64,000 bases of DNA from Tranzscheliella williamsii (GCA_023212725.1 JALBYF010000003.1:310001-374000); one strand, 5' to 3'. Shown: positions 52,701 to 62,370, counted from the first letter of the stretch. Notes: a model not told the origin generated them from the letters alone. Translations and numbers: made by a program.

Positions 52701-54022
52701 ACCCTGAGATCGAACACGAAGTACCTGAGGCTGCCGCGGTAGGTTCGTCGACGACTGCCACTACGACTACCGAGGACGATAGTCAGACCATGCCGGGAGG
52801 CCTTGAAGACGTTGCGACTGCTGGGGCTCCTGCGACGAATGCCACTTCTGACGGATCAGACCATCAGGCTGTGGCGGCCGGTGACACCGTGGCAGCTGTC
52901 AGCCAGCAGACGAGTGGCTCGGCCGAGGCGGATGACAGCGACTTCCACGATGCCGTGGCTTCGGAGCGCCGAGACGAGTCTGGCAGCGCACCTCACGGTG
53001 CTGAGGGGTCTGGTGGCGCCGGTGCTGCGGCTCTGGCGGTTGGTACTGGTGCTCTCACGCTGGGTGTGGGCGCGTCGACCCACAAGCCCGAGGTGGCGTC
53101 TCCGATCGATCCTGAAGACGACGTGCCGCTGAGCCAGATAGCCGCTGCGCAGACAAAGCCTCCCGAGGCGTCCGCTTCTGCCTTGCACGCCAGCCCTTCC
53201 ACTTCGGCTGCGGAAGTACCGGGCGCGGACGCTGCGGCTACCAGCCCAAGCTCGTCGATCAAGACGCGACGTGCGCCTCCACCCGCGCCGGTCAGAAGCG
53301 CCACGTCTGCCTCTGTCGCCTCGACATCGATGCCGGCGGCTGCCGCGTCGACGAATCCGTTTGGTATGGACGACTTTGGTGCGGCGCCGGCCGGTACGTC
53401 TGCGGGCACGGCCAAGGGCGCGCACGATAGCGGGAGCGGGTTTGACGATTTCGACTCGGCCTTTGAAGACCTAGGCCAGCCCGAGCCGGTCGCGACTGGT
53501 GCGGCTGCGGCGGGCGCGCCGGTGGGCTTCGACGACGCGTTCGACAATGACTTTGACTTTGTGCCCTCATTTGCGGCGCCGACAGCTGGGGCGGGGGCTG
53601 CGGGGGGGTCGGCGGGTGGGTTTGACGACTTTGACGCGGCGTTCGCGCCCGCTGGGACGAGCGGTGCGGGGGCGGGGGCGGAGACGGGGGATGCTGGGCG
53701 GCGGCAAGGCTCCAAGGCGTCGGGGCTGAGCTTTGAGGACGCGTTCGACACGGCCGCGACGGGCGCGGCGCCAGTCGCTGCAGCGGGGACCTACGCGCCG
53801 CCGCCGGGGCCGCCGCCAGGAGTAACCGCGCCGCGCGTGCCCGCGCGGAACAGCACGCGCGACACTGCAGGCAACGACTACACAGGCGCACTCCCCGACG
53901 ATGCAGGCCCAGTCAAGCAACTCTGCGGCATGGGCTTCACACGCGCTGCCGTGATCGAGGCGCTGGAAAAGTCCAACTACCGCACCGAGAAGGCGTTGGA
54001 GCGTCTGCTCGCGGCGGCCTAG
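49760..54022 (+). CDS. EDE1: EH-domain endocytic scaffold Ede1 (Eps15-like)
   Basis: Early-arriving scaffold of clathrin-mediated endocytosis at the plasma membrane. 1420 residues from the ATG at 49760. Three EH domains at about 16-105, 137-230 and 297-390, each with the conserved Trp of the NPF pocket (GQIWAMAD, GAIWNLAD, AHVWDLSD). Pro/Ala/Ser linker to about 530, then a long coiled coil (about 535-715). A disordered region with many FDD/DDF-type repeats (e.g. FDDAFD, FDDNFGDDFG) resembles AP2-binding motifs. An Asp/Glu tract lies at 52587-52640. A C-terminal UBA domain occupies the last 40 residues (VKQLCGMGFTRAAVIEALEKSNYR). Domain order matches yeast Ede1. The last 600 bp show the G-to-C wobble switch near 53850. 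Only 85 bp from the convergent PAC2 gene. Confidence 0.96.
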   Translation: MQSPAPQGSGATPQITLSPVERSAFAHIFNLADPERTGIVTGDAAVAFFAKSKLPPVTLGQIWAMADSANNGFLTPPSFSIALRLIGHAQRGESITEASINRPGPPPTLEGINLPLTSQLTGSSSSGVVNMPGVIEIKPEDRARYTRIFANSGPVGGLVDGDKAKEIFVKSKLPFDKLGAIWNLADTQARGSLDLTDFIIAMHFIQNTMNGTLNSIPAALPPGLYEQAKGSAGRGSRIAPGSPLAAQTTGGSNSGFGAAQRQASGAAFPTPGGVSGVSAFLSPQQTGVSTTHSAAWDVTADEKTRADQFFDGLDTSKQGRLDGAAVVPFFMQSKLSESVLAHVWDLSDITQSGTLSKDEFAVAMHLINAQLAGKPLPQELPTSLVPPSMRNLNLPQAVNPQQTDTQKDLFSLMDDDPPPPTISASSAFINPTAAAPIASQRAPTVASSAPAPTAQGSAPGPFDDDFFGGEATSANPAPAPQPHAAAILSPAFTGGSFGGGARSPSVATPGTPSSRLGSAFNPTPGLGGSGEQSAELGNKSLQLQSSQKAVEDLQLKRGDLEKSVTSNAASIAELETRLATVRQQHESESKLVKDLEARQQSQSEELKQLRENVIREESELSGLKAEKDELEQALMRDREDVRDMKKRMNDVQMETKSLREQLEKLRKETRQQKGLVAISKKQLATSENEQDKVADEIEAVKKGEGLTDAEHALSHHSDAHAAALASPSSHADAAAVLSPTASVRSTNPFERFGANSQPAASSPGAEAGHSSAGAVLASGVGAGALLGGGAAAAASAHDLHQDAFGVSQANSTEHINNFDDAFDVPADSATSAQAGVGASDFDDNFGDDFGAATKAPGPNNVASPPTSTAAAAPSSVAAGSGAYDEAFDLPSGANDGSSASVPEEESNTDGTVPESGAVGSGPGVFDDAAGLTPGDQERGTSVDEDDDDDDSSDDDDDGPEDVSGFKGASGSLLADNAAEKYPEIEHEVPEAAAVGSSTTATTTTEDDSQTMPGGLEDVATAGAPATNATSDGSDHQAVAAGDTVAAVSQQTSGSAEADDSDFHDAVASERRDESGSAPHGAEGSGGAGAAALAVGTGALTLGVGASTHKPEVASPIDPEDDVPLSQIAAAQTKPPEASASALHASPSTSAAEVPGADAAATSPSSSIKTRRAPPPAPVRSATSASVASTSMPAAAASTNPFGMDDFGAAPAGTSAGTAKGAHDSGSGFDDFDSAFEDLGQPEPVATGAAAAGAPVGFDDAFDNDFDFVPSFAAPTAGAGAAGGSAGGFDDFDAAFAPAGTSGAGAGAETGDAGRRQGSKASGLSFEDAFDTAATGAAPVAAAGTYAPPPGPPPGVTAPRVPARNSTRDTAGNDYTGALPDDAGPVKQLCGMGFTRAAVIEALEKSNYRTEKALERLLAAA

Positions 54023-54107
54023 CGCCGGGCTTTGTGTATATAGCCGTGCGCGGATGCGGAGAGAAACAAGCTGGTTGCGCTTTGTCATGTGTCTACAATG
54101 TGTGCGG

Positions 54108-54966
54108 TTAGCCGTAGAGGGAGGTGGAGGGGGGAGGGCCGAAGAGATGGGACCAGGCGGGGGGGTGGGAGTCGGGCGGGGGTGGGAGGGCGAGGAGGTT
54201 GGTGAGGGTGAGTGCGAGGGCGTGGGCCTCTGGGCGGGTGTCGCCGTCGGCGGCGAAGCAGAGGAGGGCGGCGAGGGGGAGGGGATGGTCGGGGTTGTGT
54301 GCGGCGACGTGGTCCACGAGCCTGCGGGTGAGGAGGGCGCCGGGGACGTGCAGTGGGCCGGGCGCACCGAAGGGCGGAAACTGGGTGGCAATGCGCGCGA
54401 CGACACCGACCTCGAGCGCGCCGGCGGGCAGGAGCGACAGCACCGGCGTCACCATCTCGCCATCACTGCGCGCCGCTGCATCCATCGACGACACCCATAC
54501 CGTGGCCCCGAACGCCGCTTCCCGAATCCACGCCGTCAGCGCGCGCACATACCGCCCCTCCTCCGCGCGAAACACGGGCGCGCGCTGCTGCACCACCACC
54601 AGCCCGTCCGCATTGGCAAACACTGCATTGCAAAACACATCCGGTCAGCATTCCAGCACCTACCAAGCATAATCGCGCAGAGTCGGGCCCTCGCACAGCC
54701 TCGTACTGACCTTCTAACGCGGTGGTGATGTCCTCCGCAGCGGCATCGTGCGCGCTCGCCTCCGCGGGTCCCACGAACGGAAAGCAGAAACTCGGGTCCA
54801 GCCGGCCCACCTTCTTGAGCGCCAGCGACGGCGAGTGGAGCAGCACGTCGACGGCCAGCTGCGGCACAGACCCGATCGACACGGCCGGAATCAGAAGCGT
54901 CGACCCGCGGAAAGACGGTACCGTTGTCCCTGGCAAGGCAGTGAAGAACGGCGTCGGCGCAGCCAT
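54108..54966 (-). CDS. PAC2: Proteasome assembly chaperone 2 (PSMG2 / Add66)
   Basis: With PAC1, guides assembly of the proteasome alpha ring. Two exons, 54966-54711 and 54622-54108, with an 88-bp intron (GTCAGT...TGCAG, phase 1). The joined product has 256 residues (human PSMG2 264). Conserved blocks: STLLIPAVSIGSVPQLAVDVLL near residue 20, LKKVGRLDPSFCFPFVG, the exon junction ALEVFANADGLVVVQQRAPV, and WIREAAFGATVWVSSMDAA. The start is the ATG at 54966; the open frame continues far upstream but that part is the shared promoter. Head-to-head with the proteasome subunit PUP1, a functionally matched neighbour. Confidence 0.88.
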
Positions 54967-55446
54967 CGTATCGATGACAAGAGATGCTGTTGAGGATGAG
55001 AGATGCTGTGCCGTGGGAGTGCGAAGCTGCTGGGTCTGGCTGGTGGAGCGGGCTGGCGGAGCTGTCAAAGTGTGCTTTTGACTGGAAAGCGTAAGGCGGA
55101 ACATGTATGGCGCGGCTCGAAGGGCGGTGAAAGTGTTAGATTTGTGCCAAGGGTGTTGGTTTGGGCGCCGCGTTGCGCTTCGATCACTCCACATAGAAAG
55201 AGCAGGGTAGCTTCGTAGGCGCATGGTCCACTGCCTCTGCCCCTCACCACCGTCACCTCACCCTCCGCTCGACCGTCTCCCTCCGCCACGCTTGCACAGC
55301 GTCTCGACCACAGACGACGCCGTTCTGTCTCTTCTGTGCCCCACCCTTCATCCACGTGTTCACCAGCAGAGGCAGCCAGCACCTGCAGCGCAGCAGACCC
55401 CGCCCAACCGATCTAGCCTGGCGAGCAGGGCCAAATCTATACAGTT
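54967..55446. promoter_or_regulatory. Bidirectional promoter of PAC2 and PUP1
   Basis: 480 bp between two divergent proteasome-related starts. I looked for the yeast proteasome element GGTGGCAAA and found no exact copy; CGGTGAAA near 55124-55131 and TCACCACCGTCACC at 55246-55259 are only partial. No TATA. The PUP1 side is pyrimidine-rich. Confidence 0.5.
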
Positions 55447-56399
55447 ATGGCTTCCACCGCGCCATCAGCGTCGGGCTTTGACTTTGGTAACTACTCGCGC
55501 AATTCGTTCCTCTCCAATGCGGGGCTCGGCGGGTTCACAGCTACGTCGACTGGTACCACGATCGTAGGATGCGTCTTCAAGGACGGCGTTGTGCTCGGCG
55601 CGGATACGCGAGCTACCGAAGGCCCGATCGTGGCGGACAAGAACTGCGAGAAGATCCACTACATTTCGGACAATATTCGGTGCTGCGGTGCCGGCACGGC
55701 TGCCGACACCGAGTTTATCACGGCGCTGATCTCGAGCAACATGCAGCTGCACGAGCTCAATACAGGGCGCAAGCCGCGCGTGGTAACGGCCATGACGATG
55801 CTCAAGCAGCGCCTCTTCCAGTACCAGGGCCAGATCGGCGCCGCGCTCGTCCTCGGCGGCTTCGACGCGACAGGCCCGCATCTCTTCACCGTTGCGCCGC
55901 ACGGCTCCACGGATAAGTTGCCCTACGTCACCATGGGCTCTGGCTCGCTCGCCGCCATGGCCGTCTTCGAGTCTGGATGGCACAAGGACATGTCCCGCCA
56001 AGACGCCATCACCCTGGTCGCCGCCGCCATCAGCTCCGGTATCTTCAACGACCTTGGCTCCGGAAGCAACGTCGACGTCTGCATTATTGAAAACAACAAG
56101 ACCGAGTATCTGAGAAACTACGAAACGCCCAACGAGCGCGTCCAGAAGGAGCAGAGGTATGCCTTCTCCAAAGGCACCACCGCCTTCACCAAGGAGCAGA
56201 TCTACAACATGATCCAGAAAGAAGGTAAGCATTCTCACCAGCGTGCCCGCACGGCTGTCCACACCTCGCTAGATCGCAGAAACTCTATGCTAACGTCTCG
56301 CTGCCTCCCTCGGTCCGCCCGGCTGCAGATGTCCTCGAGGTCGGAAAGGTCGCACCAGTACCACCAGTGGCCGGCGAAGAAACCATGGACACGTCTTAG
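55447..56399 (+). CDS. PUP1: 20S proteasome subunit beta2 (trypsin-like)
   Basis: Catalytic beta subunit giving trypsin-like activity. Two exons, 55447-56224 and 56329-56399, with a 104-bp intron carrying a perfect TGCTAAC branch site at 56288-56294. The product has 282 residues. The propeptide ends at Gly36; the nucleophile is Thr37 in GTTIVG. Catalytic helpers follow: GADTRAT (Asp), the conserved Lys in [10 protein letters not shown]...EKIHYI, and GSGSLAA. The last exon ([10 protein letters not shown]...) encodes the short C-terminal arm that wraps the neighbouring subunit in this family. Without splicing the frame would run on for another 1.3 kb antisense to the aminotransferase, so the intron is required. 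Confidence 0.96.
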
Positions 56400-56649
56400 C
56401 GTGGCGTATTTCCGCCCGTGCCCTCCTCCTGCGACCCTGTACTTGTCCCTCCTCCCCTTGCTTCCATCTACATCGACTATACAGACACGGGCTGTGGGTG
56501 TGGCGCCTCAGCACGGTGGAACCGGCGGCGTAGACGTAACGACAGTCAGCTGTGGGCACCGATCGGCGCGGCGTAGTATTTTGATTTTGGGAGTGCGCGC
56601 GACTAGGAGAGGGAAGGGAAGGCTGTGCTGTTGCGACATGGCGGTGCGG

Positions 56650-57936
56650 TTAGGCGGACTGGTCGACGAGGACGCTCCAGGGGTGGTCGACCTTGCCGAG
56701 CTGGATGTCGGTGATGCGGTTGAGCATGGCGTTTGCGATGGGGCCGATGCCGGCGTGGGTGGGGATGTGGATGTCGGTGCCCTGGAAGCCGACGCGGTCG
56801 ACGGGGCTGACGACGGCGGCGGTGCCGGCGCCGAACATCTCGAGCAGCGTGCCGTCCTTCTCGGCGCGGATGACTTCGTGGATCGACATTTCGCGCTCGA
56901 CCACGCTCAGGTCGCCCGGCAGGTCGTCGAGCGGGTACTTGCCCGAGATGTGGTCGCGTGCAATGTGCAGGATCGAGTCGCGCGTCACGCCCGGCAGGAT
57001 CATCCCGTTCAGTGGCGGCGTCACCAGCTCCACCCCACTCGCCGTCCTGAGCGCAACAAACAGATTCATCGTTCCCACCTCGGTCAGCAGATGCTCGTCG
57101 CCAAACAGCCACAGATTCTGCTGGTATCCGCGCGAAGCCGCCTCCATCTGCGGCAAGATGCCCGGAGCGTAGTTACCGCCAAGCTTGTACTGTCCCGTTC
57201 CGCCCGGCCAGGCGCGCACCTTCTCTGGATCCGCTTCGAGCGCAACGGGCTTGAAGCCGGTCTTGTAGTAGGGCCCGACGGGAGAGCTGATAACAAAGAG
57301 CAGCGCATCCTTGGTAGGATGCACGCCAAGCGCCGCCTCGGTGCCGATCAGACTGGGTCGGATGTACAGACTGTGGCCGGGCTCGCTGGGGATCCAACCC
57401 TTGTCGAGAGCGACAAGCTTCTTGATGAGCGAGATCAGCTCCTTTCCTTCGAACGTGGGAAGCGCAATGCGCGCGGCAGACGTGTTCATGCGCTTCATGT
57501 TCATGTCCGGCCGGAAGAGACGCACCTGGCCGTTCACATCCTTGTACGCCTTCATGCCCTCGAACAGGGAGGGTGCATAGTGGAAGACGACAGCGGACGG
57601 GTCGAGCTGAAGCGGGCCGTAGGGGTGGATCCTAGGGGCGTCCCAGCCGGTGGCGCTGTTCCAAGGCACAGAGAGCATGTGGTCGGCAAAGTTCGCTCCA
57701 AACACAAGGCTCTGTGACGGCGGAGGCGTGCGAGGAGCATTGGAGCGTGTGACCACGAGCAAAGAGGAGTCGAGATTCTTCAGGCCAGTGGCTTCTCCCG
57801 TCATGGGATCGTGAGAGACACTGCTGCTTTGCCAGCGCCGAGCCAGGGCAGGCGCAGCCGATCGCGGCAGACATCGAAATCCATTGCCAGCCAATACGGC
57901 TCCAGTGGGCGCACGAAGAGCCGTCCTAGCAAACAT
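56650..57936 (-). CDS. BAT1: Branched-chain-amino-acid aminotransferase, probably mitochondrial
   Basis: PLP-dependent transamination of Leu, Ile and Val with 2-oxoglutarate. 428 residues, single exon. The N-terminal about 40 residues are Arg/Ala/Ser-rich without acids, a mitochondrial presequence. Fold-type IV motifs: [14 protein letters not shown] (about 118-131), the PLP lysine Lys251 in [23 protein letters not shown], and the phosphate-binding GTAAVVSPV near 390. Mitochondrial (Bat1-like) assignment is inferred from the leader; fungi may also carry a cytosolic paralogue elsewhere. Wobble bases switch near 56930. Convergent with PUP1. Confidence 0.95.
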   Translation of the reverse strand: MFARTALRAPTGAVLAGNGFRCLPRSAAPALARRWQSSSVSHDPMTGEATGLKNLDSSLLVVTRSNAPRTPPPSQSLVFGANFADHMLSVPWNSATGWDAPRIHPYGPLQLDPSAVVFHYAPSLFEGMKAYKDVNGQVRLFRPDMNMKRMNTSAARIALPTFEGKELISLIKKLVALDKGWIPSEPGHSLYIRPSLIGTEAALGVHPTKDALLFVISSPVGPYYKTGFKPVALEADPEKVRAWPGGTGQYKLGGNYAPGILPQMEAASRGYQQNLWLFGDEHLLTEVGTMNLFVALRTASGVELVTPPLNGMILPGVTRDSILHIARDHISGKYPLDDLPGDLSVVEREMSIHEVIRAEKDGTLLEMFGAGTAAVVSPVDRVGFQGTDIHIPTHAGIGPIANAMLNRITDIQLGKVDHPWSVLVDQSA

Positions 57937-58544
57937 TATGGTACCTATGCCACAGATGCAGTATAGACTGAACGACTAGAACAAGCCCGCAAGCGAAGGG
58001 ATAGCCAAAGATAAGTAGAGGATGAGAGGAAGGCAATGGCACCTGAAAGGAAATAGCTGTCGAGGCAGTAAAGGTGATGAAACCAGCGTGACTCCGAATC
58101 GGCCATTTGGTCGGCCTCAATAAAACACGGCCATTTCCTTGCGACGACCCGGCCGAGAAAGGCGATGTCGCATGGGTCGATTGAATTGAAATCTCGGATT
58201 GTGGGCAACGCGGCTCTCATAGCTTCAGCAAACACTCCTTCCGCATCCACTTCCTTTCAGCAAACACTTCCTTCTCGTCGTGCTCAGCCTCGGTGTCGCC
58301 CGCGTCTCCACCACCACCAGCCTCAGCCAGTCGCCAAAGTCGTACGCGAACGCACCTTCGCCCTTCGTAAGCGCACTGCTGGCCGTCCCGTGCTCTCAAG
58401 GCCAGCCACTGGCTTGTTCCCTCCAAACATCCGCCGTTGCTCGTTCCTTCTGCAGAGCGCCATCCGTCTGCCAAGAACGCAGGTGCATCAACAGCAGGTG
58501 TGCTAGAGCCTGCGGAGGGAGACGTATTGTCCATCCTTACTACC
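57937..58544. promoter_or_regulatory. Divergent promoter region aminotransferase / RPB9
   Basis: 608 bp. The RPB9 side is CT-rich. The open frame upstream of RPB9 to 58437 has no family similarity, and 58437 is TTG. No RNA gene or repeat seen. Confidence 0.4.
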
Positions 58545-58946
58545 ATGTCATCGCTGCATTTCTGCGCCGAGTGCAACAATCTCCTATACCCCGAGGTGGA
58601 CCGTACAAATCATGTCTTGCTGTATGCGTGTCGCAATTGCAACTACCAGGAGGAGGCGCGAGAGTCGCTTGTCTACAAGAACGATCTGATGTCGATAACC
58701 AAAGAGCAGCCAGGGATCGTCGACAACCTTATGAAGGACCCGACGCTGCGGCGCACCCACGATCTCTCCTGCCCGTCCTGCGGCCATGGCGAAGCGGTGC
58801 TCTTCCAGGACCAGAGCAAGCGTATCCTCAACCGGATGATCCTTTTCTACGTCTGCTGCCGGTGCAACCATCTCTTTCGAGACCCGCCGCAGCCTGCACC
58901 GCAGGCCGCGCCAGGCCAGGGCTGGAACGACCGGAAGAAAAAGTAG
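58545..58946 (+). CDS. RPB9: RNA polymerase II subunit RPB9
   Basis: Small zinc-ribbon subunit affecting start-site selection, elongation and transcript fidelity. 133 residues from the ATG at 58545, chosen because MSSLHFCAECNN aligns with the start of yeast RPB9. N-terminal ribbon: Cys7, Cys10, Cys29, Cys32. C-terminal ribbon: Cys76, Cys79, Cys104, Cys107. Between them lies the DPTLRRT motif conserved in Rpb9, and EAVLFQ follows the third Cys pair. The tail (PPQPAPQAAPGQ...) is a short Pro/Ala/Gln extension. Single exon. Confidence 0.96.
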   Translation: MSSLHFCAECNNLLYPEVDRTNHVLLYACRNCNYQEEARESLVYKNDLMSITKEQPGIVDNLMKDPTLRRTHDLSCPSCGHGEAVLFQDQSKRILNRMILFYVCCRCNHLFRDPPQPAPQAAPGQGWNDRKKK

Positions 58947-59400
58947 CCAGCCGTGCACTCACCAAGGAAGAGCAACCACTTTACGCATCCGTCTTCACTT
59001 CGACCGGCGCGTCCCCATCCTGACCAGCATTCCGCCACGACCCACATAGAGTCGCCAATCAAGCACGGCATGCCTCATCACAGCCGGCTGCCCCGGCACC
59101 GGACAGAAAAGCTCTACCCACCTGGCCTGACATTGGCATCGTCGCGCGCCATTCTTCAGACCTTTCGCGCCCCCCACCCCGACCCCGCTTTGCATGTACT
59201 TGTACCGATTACACCCGCCGAAACTCACTCAAAACAGTCAGTGCTATCAATGTGTGGATTTGTGGACCAGCTTCAGGCGGCGTCGTCGTGGCAGACGAGT
59301 GTATGGCGGCTTAGCCAGCTCGTGCCAGCCAGTGTTGACTCGTCAGGGTGAAAGTAGGAGTACAGAGAAAGAGTGGGTAAAGAACGTGTGAGAAAGGGGA
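58947..59400. other. Convergent intergenic region RPB9 / Sel1-repeat gene
   Basis: 454 bp holding the two 3' flanks. No coding or structural signal stands out. Confidence 0.4.
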
Positions 59401-62370
59401 CTACTTGTACTTGTCCTTGTGGATCCAGCTGAGGCCAACGGTGTCGTATCCGCCGGTCTCGGCCATGCGGTAGTACATGGCGGCCTTCTTGAGGTCCTTT
59501 TTGCAGCCCTTGCCGGCGGCGTAGAGGGCACCGGCCTCGGCCTGGGCGTCGGGGTCGCCGAGTTTGGCGGCGAGCTCAAAGTACTCAAGCGCCATATGTT
59601 TGTCCATCTTGACGCCCCAGCCGTAGCAGAAGCACTTGCCGAGTTCGTAGACGCTGAGCTTGAGTTCCGACTTGATCGCGCGGAGTTCCGAGTCGCTTTT
59701 CGGGGCGGTGTCGGAGGACATGAGTTCACCGGCGCGGGCAGCGGCGCGCTGGATCCAGGTGAAGCCCTTGGCGGGGTCCTTGCGCGCGCCCCAGCCCTCG
59801 CGGAGCGCCATGCCAAACATGCACATGCCGACGACGCAGCCGCCGTCCACCTTGGCCGAGCGCTCAAAGTAGAACGCCGAGCGCGCCAGATCGCCCTGCT
59901 CGTGGTACGTGATGCCCTGCGAGAGGAAATCCTCCGCCGTTGTCGGCCCGGTTCGTGTGTCCGTCGCCGGCGATGCACCCGCTGCGCGCGCCCGCGCCGC
60001 CGGCTCCGACATGGCCGACGCCGTCGGCTTCATCCCCACCGACCCACTCTGCCCCGTGGGCAGCGTCTGCGATGAGCTTGTGCTCCGCAGCGGCGCGCGC
60101 ACGCCCGCCGCCACCCCATCGACCCCCCTCGCCGCCCCCGGCAGCGACCGTAAAGAAGCCTGAGATGCTTGCGGCTGTACACCCGCGGGCGTCGCCATCG
60201 CAGCCGCCTCGCCCGGGTGTGTATAGCTTCGCGGCGGCAACTTCTCCCTTGTTGGGCCCGTCTCTTCGGCTGGTGAAGTAAGCGCACGTCGAGGATAGGC
60301 AGCCTGTTCCGAGCGCGAGGACCACGGAGCCGCAAAGCTGGCCGCGGTGGGCGTTCCGGCGCTATCATCATCGCGAAACCCTTGCGGCGGCAAGACGCGG
60401 CTTCCGCCGTCCCTTGGCTCGGTTTGATGCTCGTAGTTGAGCGTGCCCACGGACATGCGCGAGGACAGCGCACTTGCTATGGTGCTCGAGCTGTCCCGTC
60501 GGCTGCTCCCGTCCAGCCGCAGCGTCTCGACATCCAGGTCCGAGACCATGCTCTCCCGACCATCTGCCCTGGCAATCGCCTCAGCTCGTTTACGGCCCAC
60601 GATGGGGCGATCGACACCTTGGAAATACTGATTGGGGTCGTGGTAGCCGGCATTATCCGCCGCACCAGCTGGCGGCGGTGGTGGGGGGGCACGCCCGGTT
60701 GGATGTCCTGACATCTTTCCTTTACGGTGATTTGAGGCAAGAACCGGCGACGCCCTGGGTTGTGCCAGCAAATTGGAAGGTGCTAGAGGCGATCTCTGGC
60801 TGAGTCTGTCGTCCTCCTGCAGCCGAGGGTTGGCGAGCACTTCGACGGTAGCCGACGCAGGTTTAGGTATGTCGTTGTAACGCTGCTGATGCTGCTGATG
60901 CTGCGGATGACCGGAGCCGGGCACATGGCTGTTGACTCCAGACGCCTCGGACCCGGAAGGACTTGGTGGATATACGTAGACGCGGGCGGTAGGCGGGCTG
61001 CTTGACCTGCTGACGTCACCGTGGACGGTGGAGGAGGAATCCGTGGATCTGTGTCCAAGCTGCCGCTGGGCGGTTGCCAATGGCGTCTGATCGACCGAAT
61101 AGGGGCGATGGCCACCTGTCACATCACCGAACTCTTCCGACTCTATGCGAGGAACGAAACTATGTCTCGGTTCAGACAAGGCGTGGCTGTTTGACTGCAA
61201 GTGTTGTGACGGCTGGAGAGACCGGGTGAGACTGACGACCTTTTCTTTGCTCGTGACGCTTTGAATGGCCGGCATTGCTGCGTCGCTCTGTGCAGAGAAG
61301 TTCCGAGACCGAGGGTCGTGGGCCAAGTCGGAGGAAGGGTTACGTTGTGAAGAATGGCTAGCCTTCCAACGTGAAGCAACTGAGTCTAGTCCTCCGCGGT
61401 CAGTGAAGGGTCCACGGTTGAGGTTGAGGTCAAAGTGGTCATGCAGGGGTCTTGATACGGCCTCATTGAAGGTGCCGCGACCTTGGTCTTCATTGTGGTC
61501 TTCGCCGAAGGCGCTCTCTTCGTAGGCGCTTTCTTCGTCCTCCGCTCGGAAGTTCCATGCGCGGCCCCATCTGCCATCCTCGCCAAACTCTGAGCTGCGC
61601 ACCGTGTCGACCGAGTCGCGCCTTGACAATTGTGATTGATAGAGCGAGTCATCCATCAGCGGTAGACCCTGGGCTGCGTCGGTGATAGAGTTGAATGAAA
61701 TGTCAGAGGCAATCGAGCTGCGGAAGGCGTTGCCGAGAAGGTAAGAAGACTGTCGCTGCCATTCGGCAGGACCTTCGGCCATGCTGCTAGCACTGTTATG
61801 GGCGCTACCGTTGTGGTCGCGCTGCGGTCTTGGGCTATAGCCGTCGTTATGGCGCCGCGGAGCTGAGGATGATGATGATGAAGAGGAATAGGACGGCGCA
61901 GCTGGATGGGTAGAGAATGCGGACCCTGTATTAGATTGCAAATTGATGCTACGGATACTGTGTGCATCATCGTCAGCGTTATCAGGGTCTGGCGACGGCT
62001 GAAAGGGAGCTTGGCGGACGGTGGTTTTGCGAGAGAGAGCGGTGGCACGTTCGTAGATGTGACTGTAGCCGGATGTGGCCTGGTCTACAGAGGGTCGCAG
62101 AATGTCCTGCTGCACTTGCTGTCCCCTCTGCATGAGCTGTTCGAGGGGAGACAGGGCGGGCTGGGCGGCCTGTGCATCCGAGTGGCTCCACGAAGGCTCG
62201 CCTGGCTTGGCAGATCCGGGGTCGGACAGAGATGGACTGGTGGAAGGTGTCATGGCGGCTTGGTAGGAATGGGAGGAGGATCTGGAGCCGCTGGAGGAAC
62301 TGTTGGAACCCGAAGAGAAGGAGCGCGGGGCATTCGCCTCATATTGGCCAGGGTGAAGACGGTTGGCCAT
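59401..62370 (-). CDS. Sel1-repeat protein of the Dsf2/Nif1 type
   Basis: 989 residues from the ATG at 62370 (ten codons inside a longer frame). About the first 830 residues are low-complexity (Ser/Pro/Arg/Gln-rich, a poly-Ser tract near 61865-61890), with no fold visible. The C-terminal 160 residues hold three to four Sel1-like repeats: ARSAFYFERSAKVDGGCVVGMCMFG, then PAKGFTWIQRAAA, then HMALEYFELAAKLGDPDAQAEAGALYAAG, then LKKAAMYYRMAE. The protein ends in GLSWIHKDKYK. This repeat block plus a ...SWI.K.KY end is, from memory, typical of yeast Dsf2 and fission-yeast Nif1, whose roles in growth/cell-cycle control are poorly defined. A chitin-synthase activator (Skt5/Chs4) also has Sel1 repeats but more of them. 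The wobble switch lies near 59870. Confidence 0.72.
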   Translation of the reverse strand: MANRLHPGQYEANAPRSFSSGSNSSSSGSRSSSHSYQAAMTPSTSPSLSDPGSAKPGEPSWSHSDAQAAQPALSPLEQLMQRGQQVQQDILRPSVDQATSGYSHIYERATALSRKTTVRQAPFQPSPDPDNADDDAHSIRSINLQSNTGSAFSTHPAAPSYSSSSSSSSAPRRHNDGYSPRPQRDHNGSAHNSASSMAEGPAEWQRQSSYLLGNAFRSSIASDISFNSITDAAQGLPLMDDSLYQSQLSRRDSVDTVRSSEFGEDGRWGRAWNFRAEDEESAYEESAFGEDHNEDQGRGTFNEAVSRPLHDHFDLNLNRGPFTDRGGLDSVASRWKASHSSQRNPSSDLAHDPRSRNFSAQSDAAMPAIQSVTSKEKVVSLTRSLQPSQHLQSNSHALSEPRHSFVPRIESEEFGDVTGGHRPYSVDQTPLATAQRQLGHRSTDSSSTVHGDVSRSSSPPTARVYVYPPSPSGSEASGVNSHVPGSGHPQHQQHQQRYNDIPKPASATVEVLANPRLQEDDRLSQRSPLAPSNLLAQPRASPVLASNHRKGKMSGHPTGRAPPPPPPAGAADNAGYHDPNQYFQGVDRPIVGRKRAEAIARADGRESMVSDLDVETLRLDGSSRRDSSSTIASALSSRMSVGTLNYEHQTEPRDGGSRVLPPQGFRDDDSAGTPTAASFAAPWSSRSEQAAYPRRALTSPAEETGPTREKLPPRSYTHPGEAAAMATPAGVQPQASQASLRSLPGAARGVDGVAAGVRAPLRSTSSSQTLPTGQSGSVGMKPTASAMSEPAARARAAGASPATDTRTGPTTAEDFLSQGITYHEQGDLARSAFYFERSAKVDGGCVVGMCMFGMALREGWGARKDPAKGFTWIQRAAARAGELMSSDTAPKSDSELRAIKSELKLSVYELGKCFCYGWGVKMDKHMALEYFELAAKLGDPDAQAEAGALYAAGKGCKKDLKKAAMYYRMAETGGYDTVGLSWIHKDKYK

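Noticed and set aside
55447..57717. 756-codon continuous + strand ORF
   Set aside because: Read-through of PUP1 past its last intron into sequence antisense to the aminotransferase. Splicing at 56225-56328 restores the family C-terminus and a stop at 56399.
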